A DNA stretch of 64,000 nucleotides from Vulcanimicrobiota bacterium (GTDB taxonomy: Bacteria > Vulcanimicrobiota > Xenobia > Xenobiales > JADMJV01), in contig JAHBVR010000007.1 in the NCBI GenBank assembly GCA_019637395.1, positions 1-64,000 of the forward strand, given 5' to 3'. The notes under the pieces were generated by a model that did no database searches, was not told where the DNA came from, and saw only the letters and a list, made by a program, of their open reading frames with translations. Positions 24,153 through 32,965 of the stretch are shown in pieces. How positions within the stretch are numbered: the stretch's first letter is position 1; every line of letters begins with the position of its first letter. The position numbers and the translations under genes were made by a program.

Positions 24153-26408
24153 CTAGGGGAAAGTGGGGGCAAAAGGGTTGGTTTCGCTGGCGGAGCTGGT
24201 GAAAGTCGGCAAAAACGGCATGGGCGCGGGCAGCTCCCCCTGGCTGCTCAGCGTCCGCCCCTGGTAGTGAAGGGTGGAGCCGGGCAGGTCGCTCCAAAAA
24301 TGGAGCTTATTGCCGCTCAAGACCACTTCCCAGGTTCCGTTGGACTGGTCCACCGTCATGACTTCGTTGTTCCACAGCGTCAAACTGGTGGAGCCGGGAG
24401 CCAGCACACCTTTGGTCGACACCGGGGCCGTGCCGGGCTGATCGAGAATCAGCGCGGCCGGAGCATTGGCGCCGGCAGGGATCAGTTTTTGGCCCTTATT
24501 CTCGGCCACGCTGACCATTTTCACGATCCAGCGTTGACTCCTGGTCAGCTCCTTGCCGTCCAGACTTTGGGCCATTACCGCTCCGATCGGGGTTTGCGTG
24601 GAGACGGTTAAGCCCGCGATCTGAATCGGAACCGCGCTCAGTTCGCCGGCCACGCACAAGGTCTTCGGCGTCTGCACCAGCAGCCGGCCGCGGCCGCTGT
24701 CGCGCTGGATCTGTCCATTGATGCTGGTATAGGCAGTGCCTGAACCATCGAGAGCTTTCTGCCCCCCTTCCGTAGTTAACTGCTTGAGCCAATCACTGGC
24801 TCTGGCATTCGGCTGACCAACCGGAAAGACCGTGAGATCACCGACGGGAGCCTTGCCCTGGGTCCGGCTGGAGGCCAGGCGAAGACTGAAAGCCAGGCGC
24901 ACCAGGTCGGTATCGCCGGCCAGACCTCTGAACAACTTCTCGTCGGCGTATTCCAGGAGAGCAATTTGGCTGGGAGTCTGCACGTCGCCCCGCAGAAAAA
25001 GCAGGGAGCCGAGCGCAAAAAGATCCCAAACAGGCGGGTCTACCTGATAGCCGAATTCTACCAGGCGGTCGCGCACACCGCCGGTTTTGTAACCGAACAA
25101 AATCATGGCGTCATAATCCTGGAGCCGCCCATAGGCAGCCGCCTCGGGAATGCTGCTGGCTCGAAACTGATTGGGCCAGACGCTGGCCCACTCGCGAATC
25201 ACCACCGGCTTGGCCTCCCAACGCAATTGAGCGGTGAAGGGAGGCAAGGCGAAACGACTGTCATCGCGTAGCGCATTCTTGTTGTTGTAGAAAAACTTGC
25301 CCTGCCACTCCTGGCCGCCGAAAGCAGGATGGTCGGCATAGTGATTCTCCGAGACATAGTCCAGTTCACTGGCCACCGCCTGTAATTCAGCCGGGATATC
25401 GCTACTGACCACGGCCGTGATCGGCACTTTCAAGCCCAGCCCCCGCAGACTCTCGCGCATCTTTACAAAATAGTTGCGCTCGACCTCACACAAGAATTCC
25501 ACGCCGTCACGCTGGCGCGCGGCCGGATCCGGCTTACCCAACTGAGGCAGGCGCACGTTGCCCGCCTCCGGAGACTCTTCGGCGGCCAGGGCGCTGCCCC
25601 AAGCCCTGGCCAGATCGGCTCGGGTGCGGTAGCGCTCCACTAACCAGGCGTTCCAACGCTGCTGAAAGCGAGTTCTATAGGGCTCGACCAGATTGTCGGT
25701 CGTCTTGGGATAAAGAAAAAACCCGCTTTCGTTGCAGATCTCCATGAGCACCAGCGCCGGATCATGAACAGGCGACAACTGTGTGTAAGGATTGACGGTG
25801 GTCAGCAATTGCCGAGCGTATTCTTGCTGAAGCTCGATCAACTTAGGATCGAACATGGCGTAAGGACGCGCCGCCCGCGGCAAATTCTTGGCGTTTTCCA
25901 CTCCATCCTCGGGCTGAAATTCGCGAAAGTCGATCAGGTCCAGGTAATAGTAGATGCCCTTCTGGTGCAACTTGTGAATCCAATAGTGGAGGATATCCAG
26001 CCGGGTGGAGTTGATTTTGCGAGTACCGGGCACTCCGGCGATCTCCAGCAAAGCTCCCTTGGAGTCAAGCGCCTCAAAACGGACCAGATTGACGCCCGAG
26101 GCCGCCAGAGTGTCCACCACGGCGTCGATCTCGGCATGCTCGATCCAAAGATTGCGATTGGCGATGTTGACTCCCCAGAAACGAGCGCGCGTGCCGTCAC
26201 TCCAGCGAAATCCCCCACCGGTAGCTGTAACGAAGCCCTTCTTGTAGTGGCATTGCTCTTTTATCCAACTGCTGAAGTCGATCAGCTTGGTCGAGTTGGT
26301 ATAAGGAAAACCTGGTCTCGCGGGGAGCTTGGGGGGAGCTCCATGGGCCAGACCGGTCAGCAAAAGCAGACCACAAAGCGCGCGAGCGGAAGGGAGGCGG
26401 GCGAACAT
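24153..26408 (-). CDS. Secreted glycoside hydrolase-like TIM-barrel protein
   Basis: The start at 26408 gives MFARLPSARALCGLLLLTGL, a signal peptide; 26420 and 26597 are upstream alternatives. The barrel opens FRWSDGTRARFWGVNIANRN and continues ASGVNLVRFEALDSKGALLE, then YYYLDLIDFREFQPEDG. An acid/base candidate lies in ALVLMEICNESGFFLYPKT (N-E pair) and a nucleophile candidate in KPVVIREWASVWPNQFRAS. This is the arrangement of clan GH-A/GH5-like cellulases and mannanases. The last 250 residues look like a beta-rich accessory domain. The exact substrate is unknown. It is divergent from the large membrane protein. Confidence 0.75.
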   Translation of the reverse strand: MFARLPSARALCGLLLLTGLAHGAPPKLPARPGFPYTNSTKLIDFSSWIKEQCHYKKGFVTATGGGFRWSDGTRARFWGVNIANRNLWIEHAEIDAVVDTLAASGVNLVRFEALDSKGALLEIAGVPGTRKINSTRLDILHYWIHKLHQKGIYYYLDLIDFREFQPEDGVENAKNLPRAARPYAMFDPKLIELQQEYARQLLTTVNPYTQLSPVHDPALVLMEICNESGFFLYPKTTDNLVEPYRTRFQQRWNAWLVERYRTRADLARAWGSALAAEESPEAGNVRLPQLGKPDPAARQRDGVEFLCEVERNYFVKMRESLRGLGLKVPITAVVSSDIPAELQAVASELDYVSENHYADHPAFGGQEWQGKFFYNNKNALRDDSRFALPPFTAQLRWEAKPVVIREWASVWPNQFRASSIPEAAAYGRLQDYDAMILFGYKTGGVRDRLVEFGYQVDPPVWDLFALGSLLFLRGDVQTPSQIALLEYADEKLFRGLAGDTDLVRLAFSLRLASSRTQGKAPVGDLTVFPVGQPNARASDWLKQLTTEGGQKALDGSGTAYTSINGQIQRDSGRGRLLVQTPKTLCVAGELSAVPIQIAGLTVSTQTPIGAVMAQSLDGKELTRSQRWIVKMVSVAENKGQKLIPAGANAPAALILDQPGTAPVSTKGVLAPGSTSLTLWNNEVMTVDQSNGTWEVVLSGNKLHFWSDLPGSTLHYQGRTLSSQGELPAPMPFLPTFTSSASETNPFAPTFP

Positions 26409-26478
26409 ACCGGCCAACATGCTAGGCTTGAAGGCAAATCCCTTGTTTTCGGGTATACTGCCTGCCAACGAGGTAGAC

Positions 26479-28728
26479 TTGTCCGAACACAACGAAATTG
26501 GTCTGGCCCCGACGGAGCCGGTTCCATCCGAAAAACAGAACGCTCCCCTCTGGGTGACCCTGCTGCAGGTCGTCCTGCTGGTCGTCCTGATCGGCATTCG
26601 CTACGCGGAACCGGTTGGAGACGGCGATCTCTTCTGGCAGATGGCCTATGGCAAGTATATGCTGGCCCACCACACGCTTATCCCGGACCACACCATCTAC
26701 TCCTGGACACCCGCCGACAACCCGTACATCTACTGCAGCTGGGTGGCCGAAATCAGTCTTTACCTCATGCACCAACTGGGCGGTTTACCGCTTCTCTTCG
26801 CCTTCCGCTACTCCATGATCGGGCTGACCGTGGGGCTGCTCTTCCTCTTCGCGCGCCGGGTGGGCTGGCATCGGCGCGCGGAGTTCTGGTTGATGGCCAC
26901 CTGGTTCATAAGCGCGTCCTACGTGGGCACCATTCTAAAGCCCGAACTTTTCTCGCTGGGATTTATGTCGGCCCAGGCCTACCTGCTCTTTCGCTTTCGA
27001 CTGGCGGTCGACCGGGGAGAAAAATTTCGCCCTTATTTAGTCGGACTGGTGGTCGTCATGGCGGCCTGGGCCAACACTCACGGCGTATTCTTTTTCGGCC
27101 TGACCGCCCTGGTCGTCTACGCCGCCGGGGAATTGCTGAATTTGCTGTTTTCCCCCGGTCTGGCGCTCAAGCCTGAAGCACGCCTCCCCTTCTGGCTGGC
27201 GCTGGTGGGATGCGGTCTGGCGGCCTTTTTGACGCCTTACCACTATCACTTTGTTCTTCAGCTATTCTACGAGGGCTTGAGCATCGTCGGCGGTAGCCAG
27301 AGCGCGGGCGACAAAGCCGCCTACCAGAGCCTGGCCGCCCATCTACCGATTTGGAAGGCGCTGGCTTTCCACTTCCACCAGTACATGGCGCTGGCGGTCG
27401 TGCTGGCCGGAGTCTTATGTGTCTGGCTGGGCTTCTTTGGACCCGCCCGAGGCAAAGTGGACTTTGTCTTCCTGGCCCTCAACCTCTGGTTTGGTCTCAT
27501 TTTTACCGTTTACCTGCGCTCCACATTTTATTGGCCTCCTTATTTTCTCTACTCCTCGCTCTACCTGATTCACGTGCTGCGCGGCAACCCCCGGGTCGGC
27601 CCCGCCTGGTCACAACTGAATTCAGTATTGGACTTCTGCTTCGTAACCGGCAGCATGGCCGCGTTGATCGCCTACTTCGGCTACATAGAAGAACTGGCCG
27701 GCTGGTTTCGCTCCGACCCGGTGGAGTCGGTCAAGTGGCTGACCCTGGGCGGTATCTTTGGACTGGCCGGCACCTCCGTGCTTTACACGGCCTGGCGCTT
27801 GAGCGGTGGCCAGGGCGCCGGCTTTCTGGAGCCGCGCCACTGGCTGACCGCCCTGGCCGTGGTGGCCCAGGTCTTCCTCTGCGTCAAGAGTTCTCAGGAA
27901 GCCATCCAAAAGCCGTACGCGGCCAGTTGGTGCGGTTTTGGCATCACCTATTGGAATCCGGTCGACGAGGTGGAGTTCCTCAAGAAATATCACCCCGGCA
28001 TCAAAACCATCATCAACGACTACGATTCGGGTGGTTATCTGATCTGGAAGCTGTTTCCCGAGACCAAAGTGATGATCGACCCGCGTTCCTTTCCCTATCG
28101 CAAATTTTGGGCCGACTATATCGCCTACGAGCACGGCCAGCTCGGGCTGGAGTTTCTCGAACGTTTTCCAGACAAACCCGAAGTTTCGCTGGTCTCGCTC
28201 AAGAACACAAGTCTGTGGCGCAGCTATCTGAAAGACCCCAAGAAGGAATGGGTGCCGGGCTGGATCGGCACCGCTTACGTAATCTTCGTCCGCCGGGGCT
28301 TCACCTATCCCAAAGACGCGGCGGAATTCATGCCCCATCGCTTTGAAACCCTGCGCAATGCGCAGAAAGCCTTCCAGCTCTACCAGTTCGGCATGGAATC
28401 TAACCTTTACGAAACTTCCTGGGCCGTGCTCGAAGTGATGAAGACCAGGTTCAACTCCACCCCGGAGGAAAAGCGCATGGTGGCGAATCTGCAAGCCTAC
28501 AAAGACACCATCGTCAACCTGCAGCACAAGAACCTCGACACCGCCATCCAGGCTCAAGAAAAATGCCTGGAATACGGACAATTCTTCAATGCCGGTCTGC
28601 TGCTGGAGATGTACAAGCTGCGTCTGGCCCGGCTGAAAAAAGAAGGCAAGAACGAGACCGATCCGCTTTACCGGGAAACCTTGGAACGGGCTCAAAATCT
28701 AATCCAGATGGCCAACTCCAGGTCATAA
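26479..28728 (+). CDS. Large polytopic membrane protein (GT-C-like)
   Basis: I prefer the TTG at 26479 (MSEHNEIGLAPTEPVPSEKQ), preceded at five bases by GAGG and downstream of a TATACT -10-like hexamer at 26454-26459. An ATG at 26419 is the alternative and would overlap the divergent hydrolase region. About ten to twelve hydrophobic helices follow. The first exposed loop is EPVGDGDLFWQMAYGKYMLA then IPDHTIYSWTPADNPYIYCS. This D-x-D-x-F-W..G..IL..H..P..D..S-x-T segment is typical of uncharacterised GT-C-like or PMT-related membrane proteins. A 200-residue soluble C-terminal part follows (DYDSGGYLIWKLFPETKVMI). The role in surface polymer synthesis is inference. Confidence 0.65.
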   Translation: MSEHNEIGLAPTEPVPSEKQNAPLWVTLLQVVLLVVLIGIRYAEPVGDGDLFWQMAYGKYMLAHHTLIPDHTIYSWTPADNPYIYCSWVAEISLYLMHQLGGLPLLFAFRYSMIGLTVGLLFLFARRVGWHRRAEFWLMATWFISASYVGTILKPELFSLGFMSAQAYLLFRFRLAVDRGEKFRPYLVGLVVVMAAWANTHGVFFFGLTALVVYAAGELLNLLFSPGLALKPEARLPFWLALVGCGLAAFLTPYHYHFVLQLFYEGLSIVGGSQSAGDKAAYQSLAAHLPIWKALAFHFHQYMALAVVLAGVLCVWLGFFGPARGKVDFVFLALNLWFGLIFTVYLRSTFYWPPYFLYSSLYLIHVLRGNPRVGPAWSQLNSVLDFCFVTGSMAALIAYFGYIEELAGWFRSDPVESVKWLTLGGIFGLAGTSVLYTAWRLSGGQGAGFLEPRHWLTALAVVAQVFLCVKSSQEAIQKPYAASWCGFGITYWNPVDEVEFLKKYHPGIKTIINDYDSGGYLIWKLFPETKVMIDPRSFPYRKFWADYIAYEHGQLGLEFLERFPDKPEVSLVSLKNTSLWRSYLKDPKKEWVPGWIGTAYVIFVRRGFTYPKDAAEFMPHRFETLRNAQKAFQLYQFGMESNLYETSWAVLEVMKTRFNSTPEEKRMVANLQAYKDTIVNLQHKNLDTAIQAQEKCLEYGQFFNAGLLLEMYKLRLARLKKEGKNETDPLYRETLERAQNLIQMANSRS

Positions 28729-28763
28729 AAAAACCGCCGAGGTGGGAGGTGTACCTCGACGGC
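28727..28763 (-). terminator. Rho-independent terminator of folD
   Basis: CCGCCGAGGT (28734-28743) and ACCTCGACGG (28753-28762) pair with one mismatch. On the minus strand the stem is followed by seven T residues (complement of 28727-28733). The position fits the end of folD, and the T-run overlaps the plus-strand gene's stop codon. Confidence 0.75.
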
Positions 28764-28803
28764 TAAGGGGTAGGGTTTGGTGTCGACCTTACGGTCCTAG
28801 GGG

Positions 28804-29679
28804 TCAACCAGGTCCCCCTGGCTGGAGTTCCCGAACTTGAAAACTTTTTTGAGCGGCCTTCAATGTATTCTCCATCAACATGATCAGCGTCATAGGGCCG
28901 ACCCCGCCCGGAACCGGCGTGACCTGAGCGGCCACTTCCTTCACGGAATCGAAGTGCACATCCCCGACCAGGCCGGCCTCGGTGCGATTGATACCCACGT
29001 CGATGACGCAACATCCGGGCTTCAGTTGCTCGCCTCGAATGAAATTCGCCCTCCCGATGGCCGCCACCACCACATCGGCCTGGCTCAGGATCGCATCCAA
29101 TCCGACCGTGCGCGAGTGCGCAATCGTTACCGTTGCATCCGCGTGGTTGAGCAAAAGAGCCATAGGCAACCCCACGATATTGCTACGCCCCACCACCACG
29201 GCACGCGCCCCCTGGAGCGGCACGCCACTGCGGTCCAGCAGACGCATACATCCGGCCGGCGTGCAGGGCACAAACTCGGGCCGGCGCCCCTTCATAGCCA
29301 GGCGGCCCAGGTTGACGGGATGGAAGCCGTCCACGTCTTTTTCCAGCGGAACCAGAGCCAGCACCCGCTCCTCGTCCAGATGCGCCGGCAACGGGAGTTG
29401 CACCAAAATCCCGTGGGCGGCCGGATTGGCGGCCAGCCCTCGAATCACCGCTTCGACCTGATCCTGAGTCGCGTGCGCCGGCAATTGGTGGTGCAGAGAC
29501 TGTATCCCCAGCTCGGCGCAAAGTTTGTGCTTGCTGCGAATGTAACTGTGGCTGGCCGGATCCTCTCCGACCAGGACGGTGGCCAGGCCCGGGGGCGAAG
29601 GCAGAGCGGCCACCTGAGCCTTCAGGTCTTCTTTGATAGAAGCGGCAATCGCCTTGCCGTCGATGAGTCGAGCTGCCAT
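28804..29679 (-). CDS. folD: Bifunctional methylenetetrahydrofolate dehydrogenase/cyclohydrolase
   Basis: The 291-aa FolD carries the catalytic SYIRSKHKLCAELGI with Tyr and Lys, then GILVQLPLPAHL, DVDGFHPVNLGRL, and FVPCTPAGCMRLLD. The nucleotide-binding GRSNIVGLPMALLLNH is followed by ADVVVAAIGRANFIRG and DVGINR, ending with PVPGGVGPMTLIMLMENT. It interconverts 5,10-methylene-THF and 10-formyl-THF in one-carbon metabolism in the cytoplasm. The length is normal. It is divergent from the pilus ATPase gene and has its own terminator. Confidence 0.97.
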   Translation of the reverse strand: MAARLIDGKAIAASIKEDLKAQVAALPSPPGLATVLVGEDPASHSYIRSKHKLCAELGIQSLHHQLPAHATQDQVEAVIRGLAANPAAHGILVQLPLPAHLDEERVLALVPLEKDVDGFHPVNLGRLAMKGRRPEFVPCTPAGCMRLLDRSGVPLQGARAVVVGRSNIVGLPMALLLNHADATVTIAHSRTVGLDAILSQADVVVAAIGRANFIRGEQLKPGCCVIDVGINRTEAGLVGDVHFDSVKEVAAQVTPVPGGVGPMTLIMLMENTLKAAQKSFQVRELQPGGPG

Positions 29680-29788
29680 GGAAGGCGGGTTCTCGTCTGG
29701 GGGGATGAGATCCTATTTAGCCCTGGGGGGAAAGCGGCTTCCCGGGTGAGAAGACTCGGCCTCACTTCGGTTAGAGGAGCAGAACGCT

Positions 29789-32700
29789 GTGCAGTGGGAT
29801 TTACCCGAAGGGATTTCCGTGGAGGATCTCTCGCAAAGGCTGGTTTCTCTACTGGCCGTGGATCTGTCCGCCGATCGCGTTTTGATCCTGTACGACGACC
29901 AGGGCAACCACGAATTCCAGGTGCTCAGCCACCGCAAGCTAAATGCCCACCGCGTCTGGACCGGCGAGGAAGTCGACCTGTCGTTGCTCAGAGCCACCGT
30001 CCAAATGGGCAGCCTCCAGGTCGGCAAGTCGGAGGGGCGCAACGCCCTCTGTTGTCCGGTGGTGGTCGATGGGCGCACCGCGCTGATCGCATACGCCGAC
30101 CGTCTGGAAGCCGAAGAGGAATTTTCCAATGAAGAATTGGAGCGGGTTCTCGACTTTGCGGAACTGGCCGCCAGGCGAATCCCTAAAGTAATCCCTCCTC
30201 CCCCGCCCGAGCCAGTGGTGGTTCAACCGGAGGCGCCCAAAACGCCTCCGCCTCCCGAACCGCCGCCTCCTCCGCCGGCCAACCCGGTCACCGCCGAAGC
30301 CAGCGCTTATCGACCCTCGGGCCGCTCGTTGGTGGGCCAGGGAGTGGTGGCCGGCCGCTTTGCGGTGCTGCAACCGCTGATGACCTGCCGTTTTTCAACT
30401 TTGCTCTACGGTTTAGATCGCGCCACCCAGATGCCGGTTGTATTGCGCCGCCTGGAGACGGAAGGACAGCCCGACCGCGAGGCTCGCCTGCAAATGCTGC
30501 GGGAGGGCCGCTTTCTCTCGCGCCTCCAGCATAGAAACCTGCCACGGGTTCAGGAGATCGTGGAAGACCGCGGCGGCGTCTATCTGGTCCTCGAGGAATT
30601 CGAAGGCGTAACCCTCGAAGAATTGGCCCGGCAGCAAACCCAAGGACTTTCCGGCGAAATGCTGCGCCGCTACCTCGATCAATTTCTGGACGTGCTCGAC
30701 TACCTGCACGGCCAGGATCCGCCGCTAATCCACCGCGACCTGCGGCCCGACAGCTTGCTGGTGACGCCCCACGGCGTCATCAAACTGGCCGAATTCGGAT
30801 TGGCGCGCATGATGGAGGGAGGCGGGGACTCCCAACAAACGGCCTTCCGCTCCCAAGGCAACCCTTACTATGCCGCTCCGGAACAGCTTCTTGGCGATCG
30901 TTCCCAGCGCTCTCACGACCTCTATTCGGTGGGCGCCATTCTCTATCGCCTGGCCACCGGCCAGGTTCCGGCCAAATCCGTGGAACGCATGATGGGCTCG
31001 GCTCAGCAAATCTCTCTGAGTCAGCTCCGGCCGGATTTGGAAGCCGATCTGGTGGCCTGGATCGAGGGCCTGCAACATCCCGATATCGACTTGCGCTTCC
31101 CCAGCGTGGAGGCTGTGCGCCAGTCGCTAATCCCACCGCCGCCACCAGAGATTCCGGCCGCCCCTGTGGCACCCGAGCCTGAAGCGGCACCGAAACCAGC
31201 TCTGCAAATCACTCCCTCGGGTAAGCTCGGCCCGGCTCAGCCCAAGCCCGCGCCGCCGCCAACTACGCCTCCGGCCAAAAAGGGGGGCTTGGCCGACAAG
31301 TTCAAGATTTGGAACTACCTGCTCGGCAAAAAGAAAGCGCCCGAGGTCGAGTTCCTCGAGGTTAAGGATGATATTGTCGAGTTCCACTCGGACTTGATGT
31401 CCGGCGAAGACGTGGACCTGAGTCAACTCATGCTGATGATGGAAGTGGGCAAGATCATTCCGGAAGCTGTGGCCAAGTCCATTCAGGGCGTCGCTTATCA
31501 GCTCGCGGAAGATGGCACCCTGCTCATCGCCTGTAAGGATCCCACCGAGGTCCATATCTACGACCACGTCAACATGGCCACTCACGGGGCCTACAAGCCC
31601 AAGTTGATGCGCGCTCCGGCCACTCAGATCGATCTGGCCATGGAATTCTACTATCGGCGCAATCAATTTGCCGATTCCCGGCCCTGGAACGAATGGCTGG
31701 AGCGCAAGTCCTTCGAAACCGAAGAGCTGCACGTGGCCAACCCGATGGCCGATGTCGCCTACGGCGCCGACGAGATCACCAGCCCGATCATCGCGGCCGT
31801 GGACAAGCTGGTCAAAGAAGCCATTTCCGTGGGCGCCAGCGATATTCACATGGAATGCTACGATACCGGCCTGGAACTGCGCTATCGCATCGATGGCGAA
31901 CTCAACCATATCGATCGATTCAGTTCGGTGGATGCTTCCGCCATGGTGAAGCGACTGAAAGTGATGGCCAACATGGACATCGCCCAGGAGCGCGTCACCC
32001 AGGGCGGCCGTATCTCGCTGAAGATCGGCGGCCAGGAGTTTGACCTGCGCGTCAGCGTCGTGCCGGTTCCCGCCGGTGAGAGCGTGGTGATGCGTATTCT
32101 CAAGAAAGGCGCCTTCAATCTCACCCTCAAGGATCTGGGCTTTCAGACCAGTACAAAAGACAAGTTCGGCACCATTCTCTCCCAGCCTTACGGCATGATC
32201 CTGGTGTGCGGACCGACCGGCTCCGGCAAAAGCACCACGCTCTACGCCAGTCTCAAACAAATTCAACGCCCCGACCGTAAACTGCTGACAGTCGAGGACC
32301 CGATCGAATACCAGATGCCGGGGATCTGCCAGGTGCAAGTCAATGTGGCCCCGCGCGAGGAGGAGAAAAAAGTTACCTTCGCCCGCGTCCTGCGCGAATT
32401 CTTGCGTCAAGATCCGGACGTGATTCTGGTCGGCGAAATTCGCGATACCGAAACGGCAGCTATCGCGGTGCAGGCTGCGCTGACCGGCCACTTGCTGCTA
32501 TCCACCATCCACACCAATGACTCGGTAGGCATCGTGGCCCGACTGATGGACATGTCGGTGGAACCGTTCCTGATCGGCTCCACGCTGCTCGGAGGACTGG
32601 CCCAGCGACTGGCCCGCAAAATCTGCACCGAATGCCGAGAAGAAATCGAAGTGACCGATGAACTTCGGGAAGTCTTCGAAAAGGAACATATGGACGTCGC

Positions 32701-32953
32701 TCCCCGCATGTTCAAAGGACGTGGCTGCAAACGCTGCCACGGCTCGGGCTACCGCGGACGAGTGGGCCTTTACGAACTGATGGAAGTCACGCCCGAGGTG
32801 CGCAACCTGATCAACCGGCGGGCTCTGGAAGAAGAGATCCGCCGGGCCGTCCAAACCAAGGATTTCCGGACTCTCTATAAAGACGGTCTGGAAAAAATCT
32901 CACAGGGGTTCCTCAGCCTCGAGGAAGTCCAGCGCGTATGCAAGACGATTTAA
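29789..32953 (+). CDS. pilB: GAF-like + pseudokinase + PilB/GspE secretion ATPase fusion
   Basis: An AGAGGAG precedes the GTG at 29789. Of 1054 residues, 1-130 look GAF-like, 133-165 are proline-rich, 184-445 form a Ser/Thr kinase-like domain, and 535-1054 form a PilB/GspE ATPase. Kinase marks are HRDLRPDSLLV (315-325), LAEFGLAR (333-340) and YAAPEQLL (361-368). The glycine loop is degenerate, VAIK lysine is Arg220, HRDxxxxN has Ser322 for Asn, and DFG is EFG, so catalysis is doubtful. The ATPase has a GspE_N-like segment (VGKIIPEAVAKSIQGVAYQL), Walker A GPTGSGKST at 808-816, Asp box RQDPDVILVGEIRD, His box TGHLLLSTIHTN, and four cysteines (CTEC, CKRC). PilB powers type IV pilus or type II secretion assembly. 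It is first of an operon with pilC. Confidence 0.9.
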   Translation: MQWDLPEGISVEDLSQRLVSLLAVDLSADRVLILYDDQGNHEFQVLSHRKLNAHRVWTGEEVDLSLLRATVQMGSLQVGKSEGRNALCCPVVVDGRTALIAYADRLEAEEEFSNEELERVLDFAELAARRIPKVIPPPPPEPVVVQPEAPKTPPPPEPPPPPPANPVTAEASAYRPSGRSLVGQGVVAGRFAVLQPLMTCRFSTLLYGLDRATQMPVVLRRLETEGQPDREARLQMLREGRFLSRLQHRNLPRVQEIVEDRGGVYLVLEEFEGVTLEELARQQTQGLSGEMLRRYLDQFLDVLDYLHGQDPPLIHRDLRPDSLLVTPHGVIKLAEFGLARMMEGGGDSQQTAFRSQGNPYYAAPEQLLGDRSQRSHDLYSVGAILYRLATGQVPAKSVERMMGSAQQISLSQLRPDLEADLVAWIEGLQHPDIDLRFPSVEAVRQSLIPPPPPEIPAAPVAPEPEAAPKPALQITPSGKLGPAQPKPAPPPTTPPAKKGGLADKFKIWNYLLGKKKAPEVEFLEVKDDIVEFHSDLMSGEDVDLSQLMLMMEVGKIIPEAVAKSIQGVAYQLAEDGTLLIACKDPTEVHIYDHVNMATHGAYKPKLMRAPATQIDLAMEFYYRRNQFADSRPWNEWLERKSFETEELHVANPMADVAYGADEITSPIIAAVDKLVKEAISVGASDIHMECYDTGLELRYRIDGELNHIDRFSSVDASAMVKRLKVMANMDIAQERVTQGGRISLKIGGQEFDLRVSVVPVPAGESVVMRILKKGAFNLTLKDLGFQTSTKDKFGTILSQPYGMILVCGPTGSGKSTTLYASLKQIQRPDRKLLTVEDPIEYQMPGICQVQVNVAPREEEKKVTFARVLREFLRQDPDVILVGEIRDTETAAIAVQAALTGHLLLSTIHTNDSVGIVARLMDMSVEPFLIGSTLLGGLAQRLARKICTECREEIEVTDELREVFEKEHMDVAPRMFKGRGCKRCHGSGYRGRVGLYELMEVTPEVRNLINRRALEEEIRRAVQTKDFRTLYKDGLEKISQGFLSLEEVQRVCKTI

Positions 32954-32965
32954 GAAGGGGGAGCT

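Noticed and set aside
28820-29700. Plus-strand 431-codon frame over folD
   Set aside because: The minus strand is a complete FolD; the plus translation is an antisense artefact that runs into the pilB start region.
31127-32491. A 454-codon minus-strand frame antisense to pilB
   Set aside because: The plus strand encodes an unmistakable PilB/GspE motor with all motifs; the antisense translation shows no recognisable protein.
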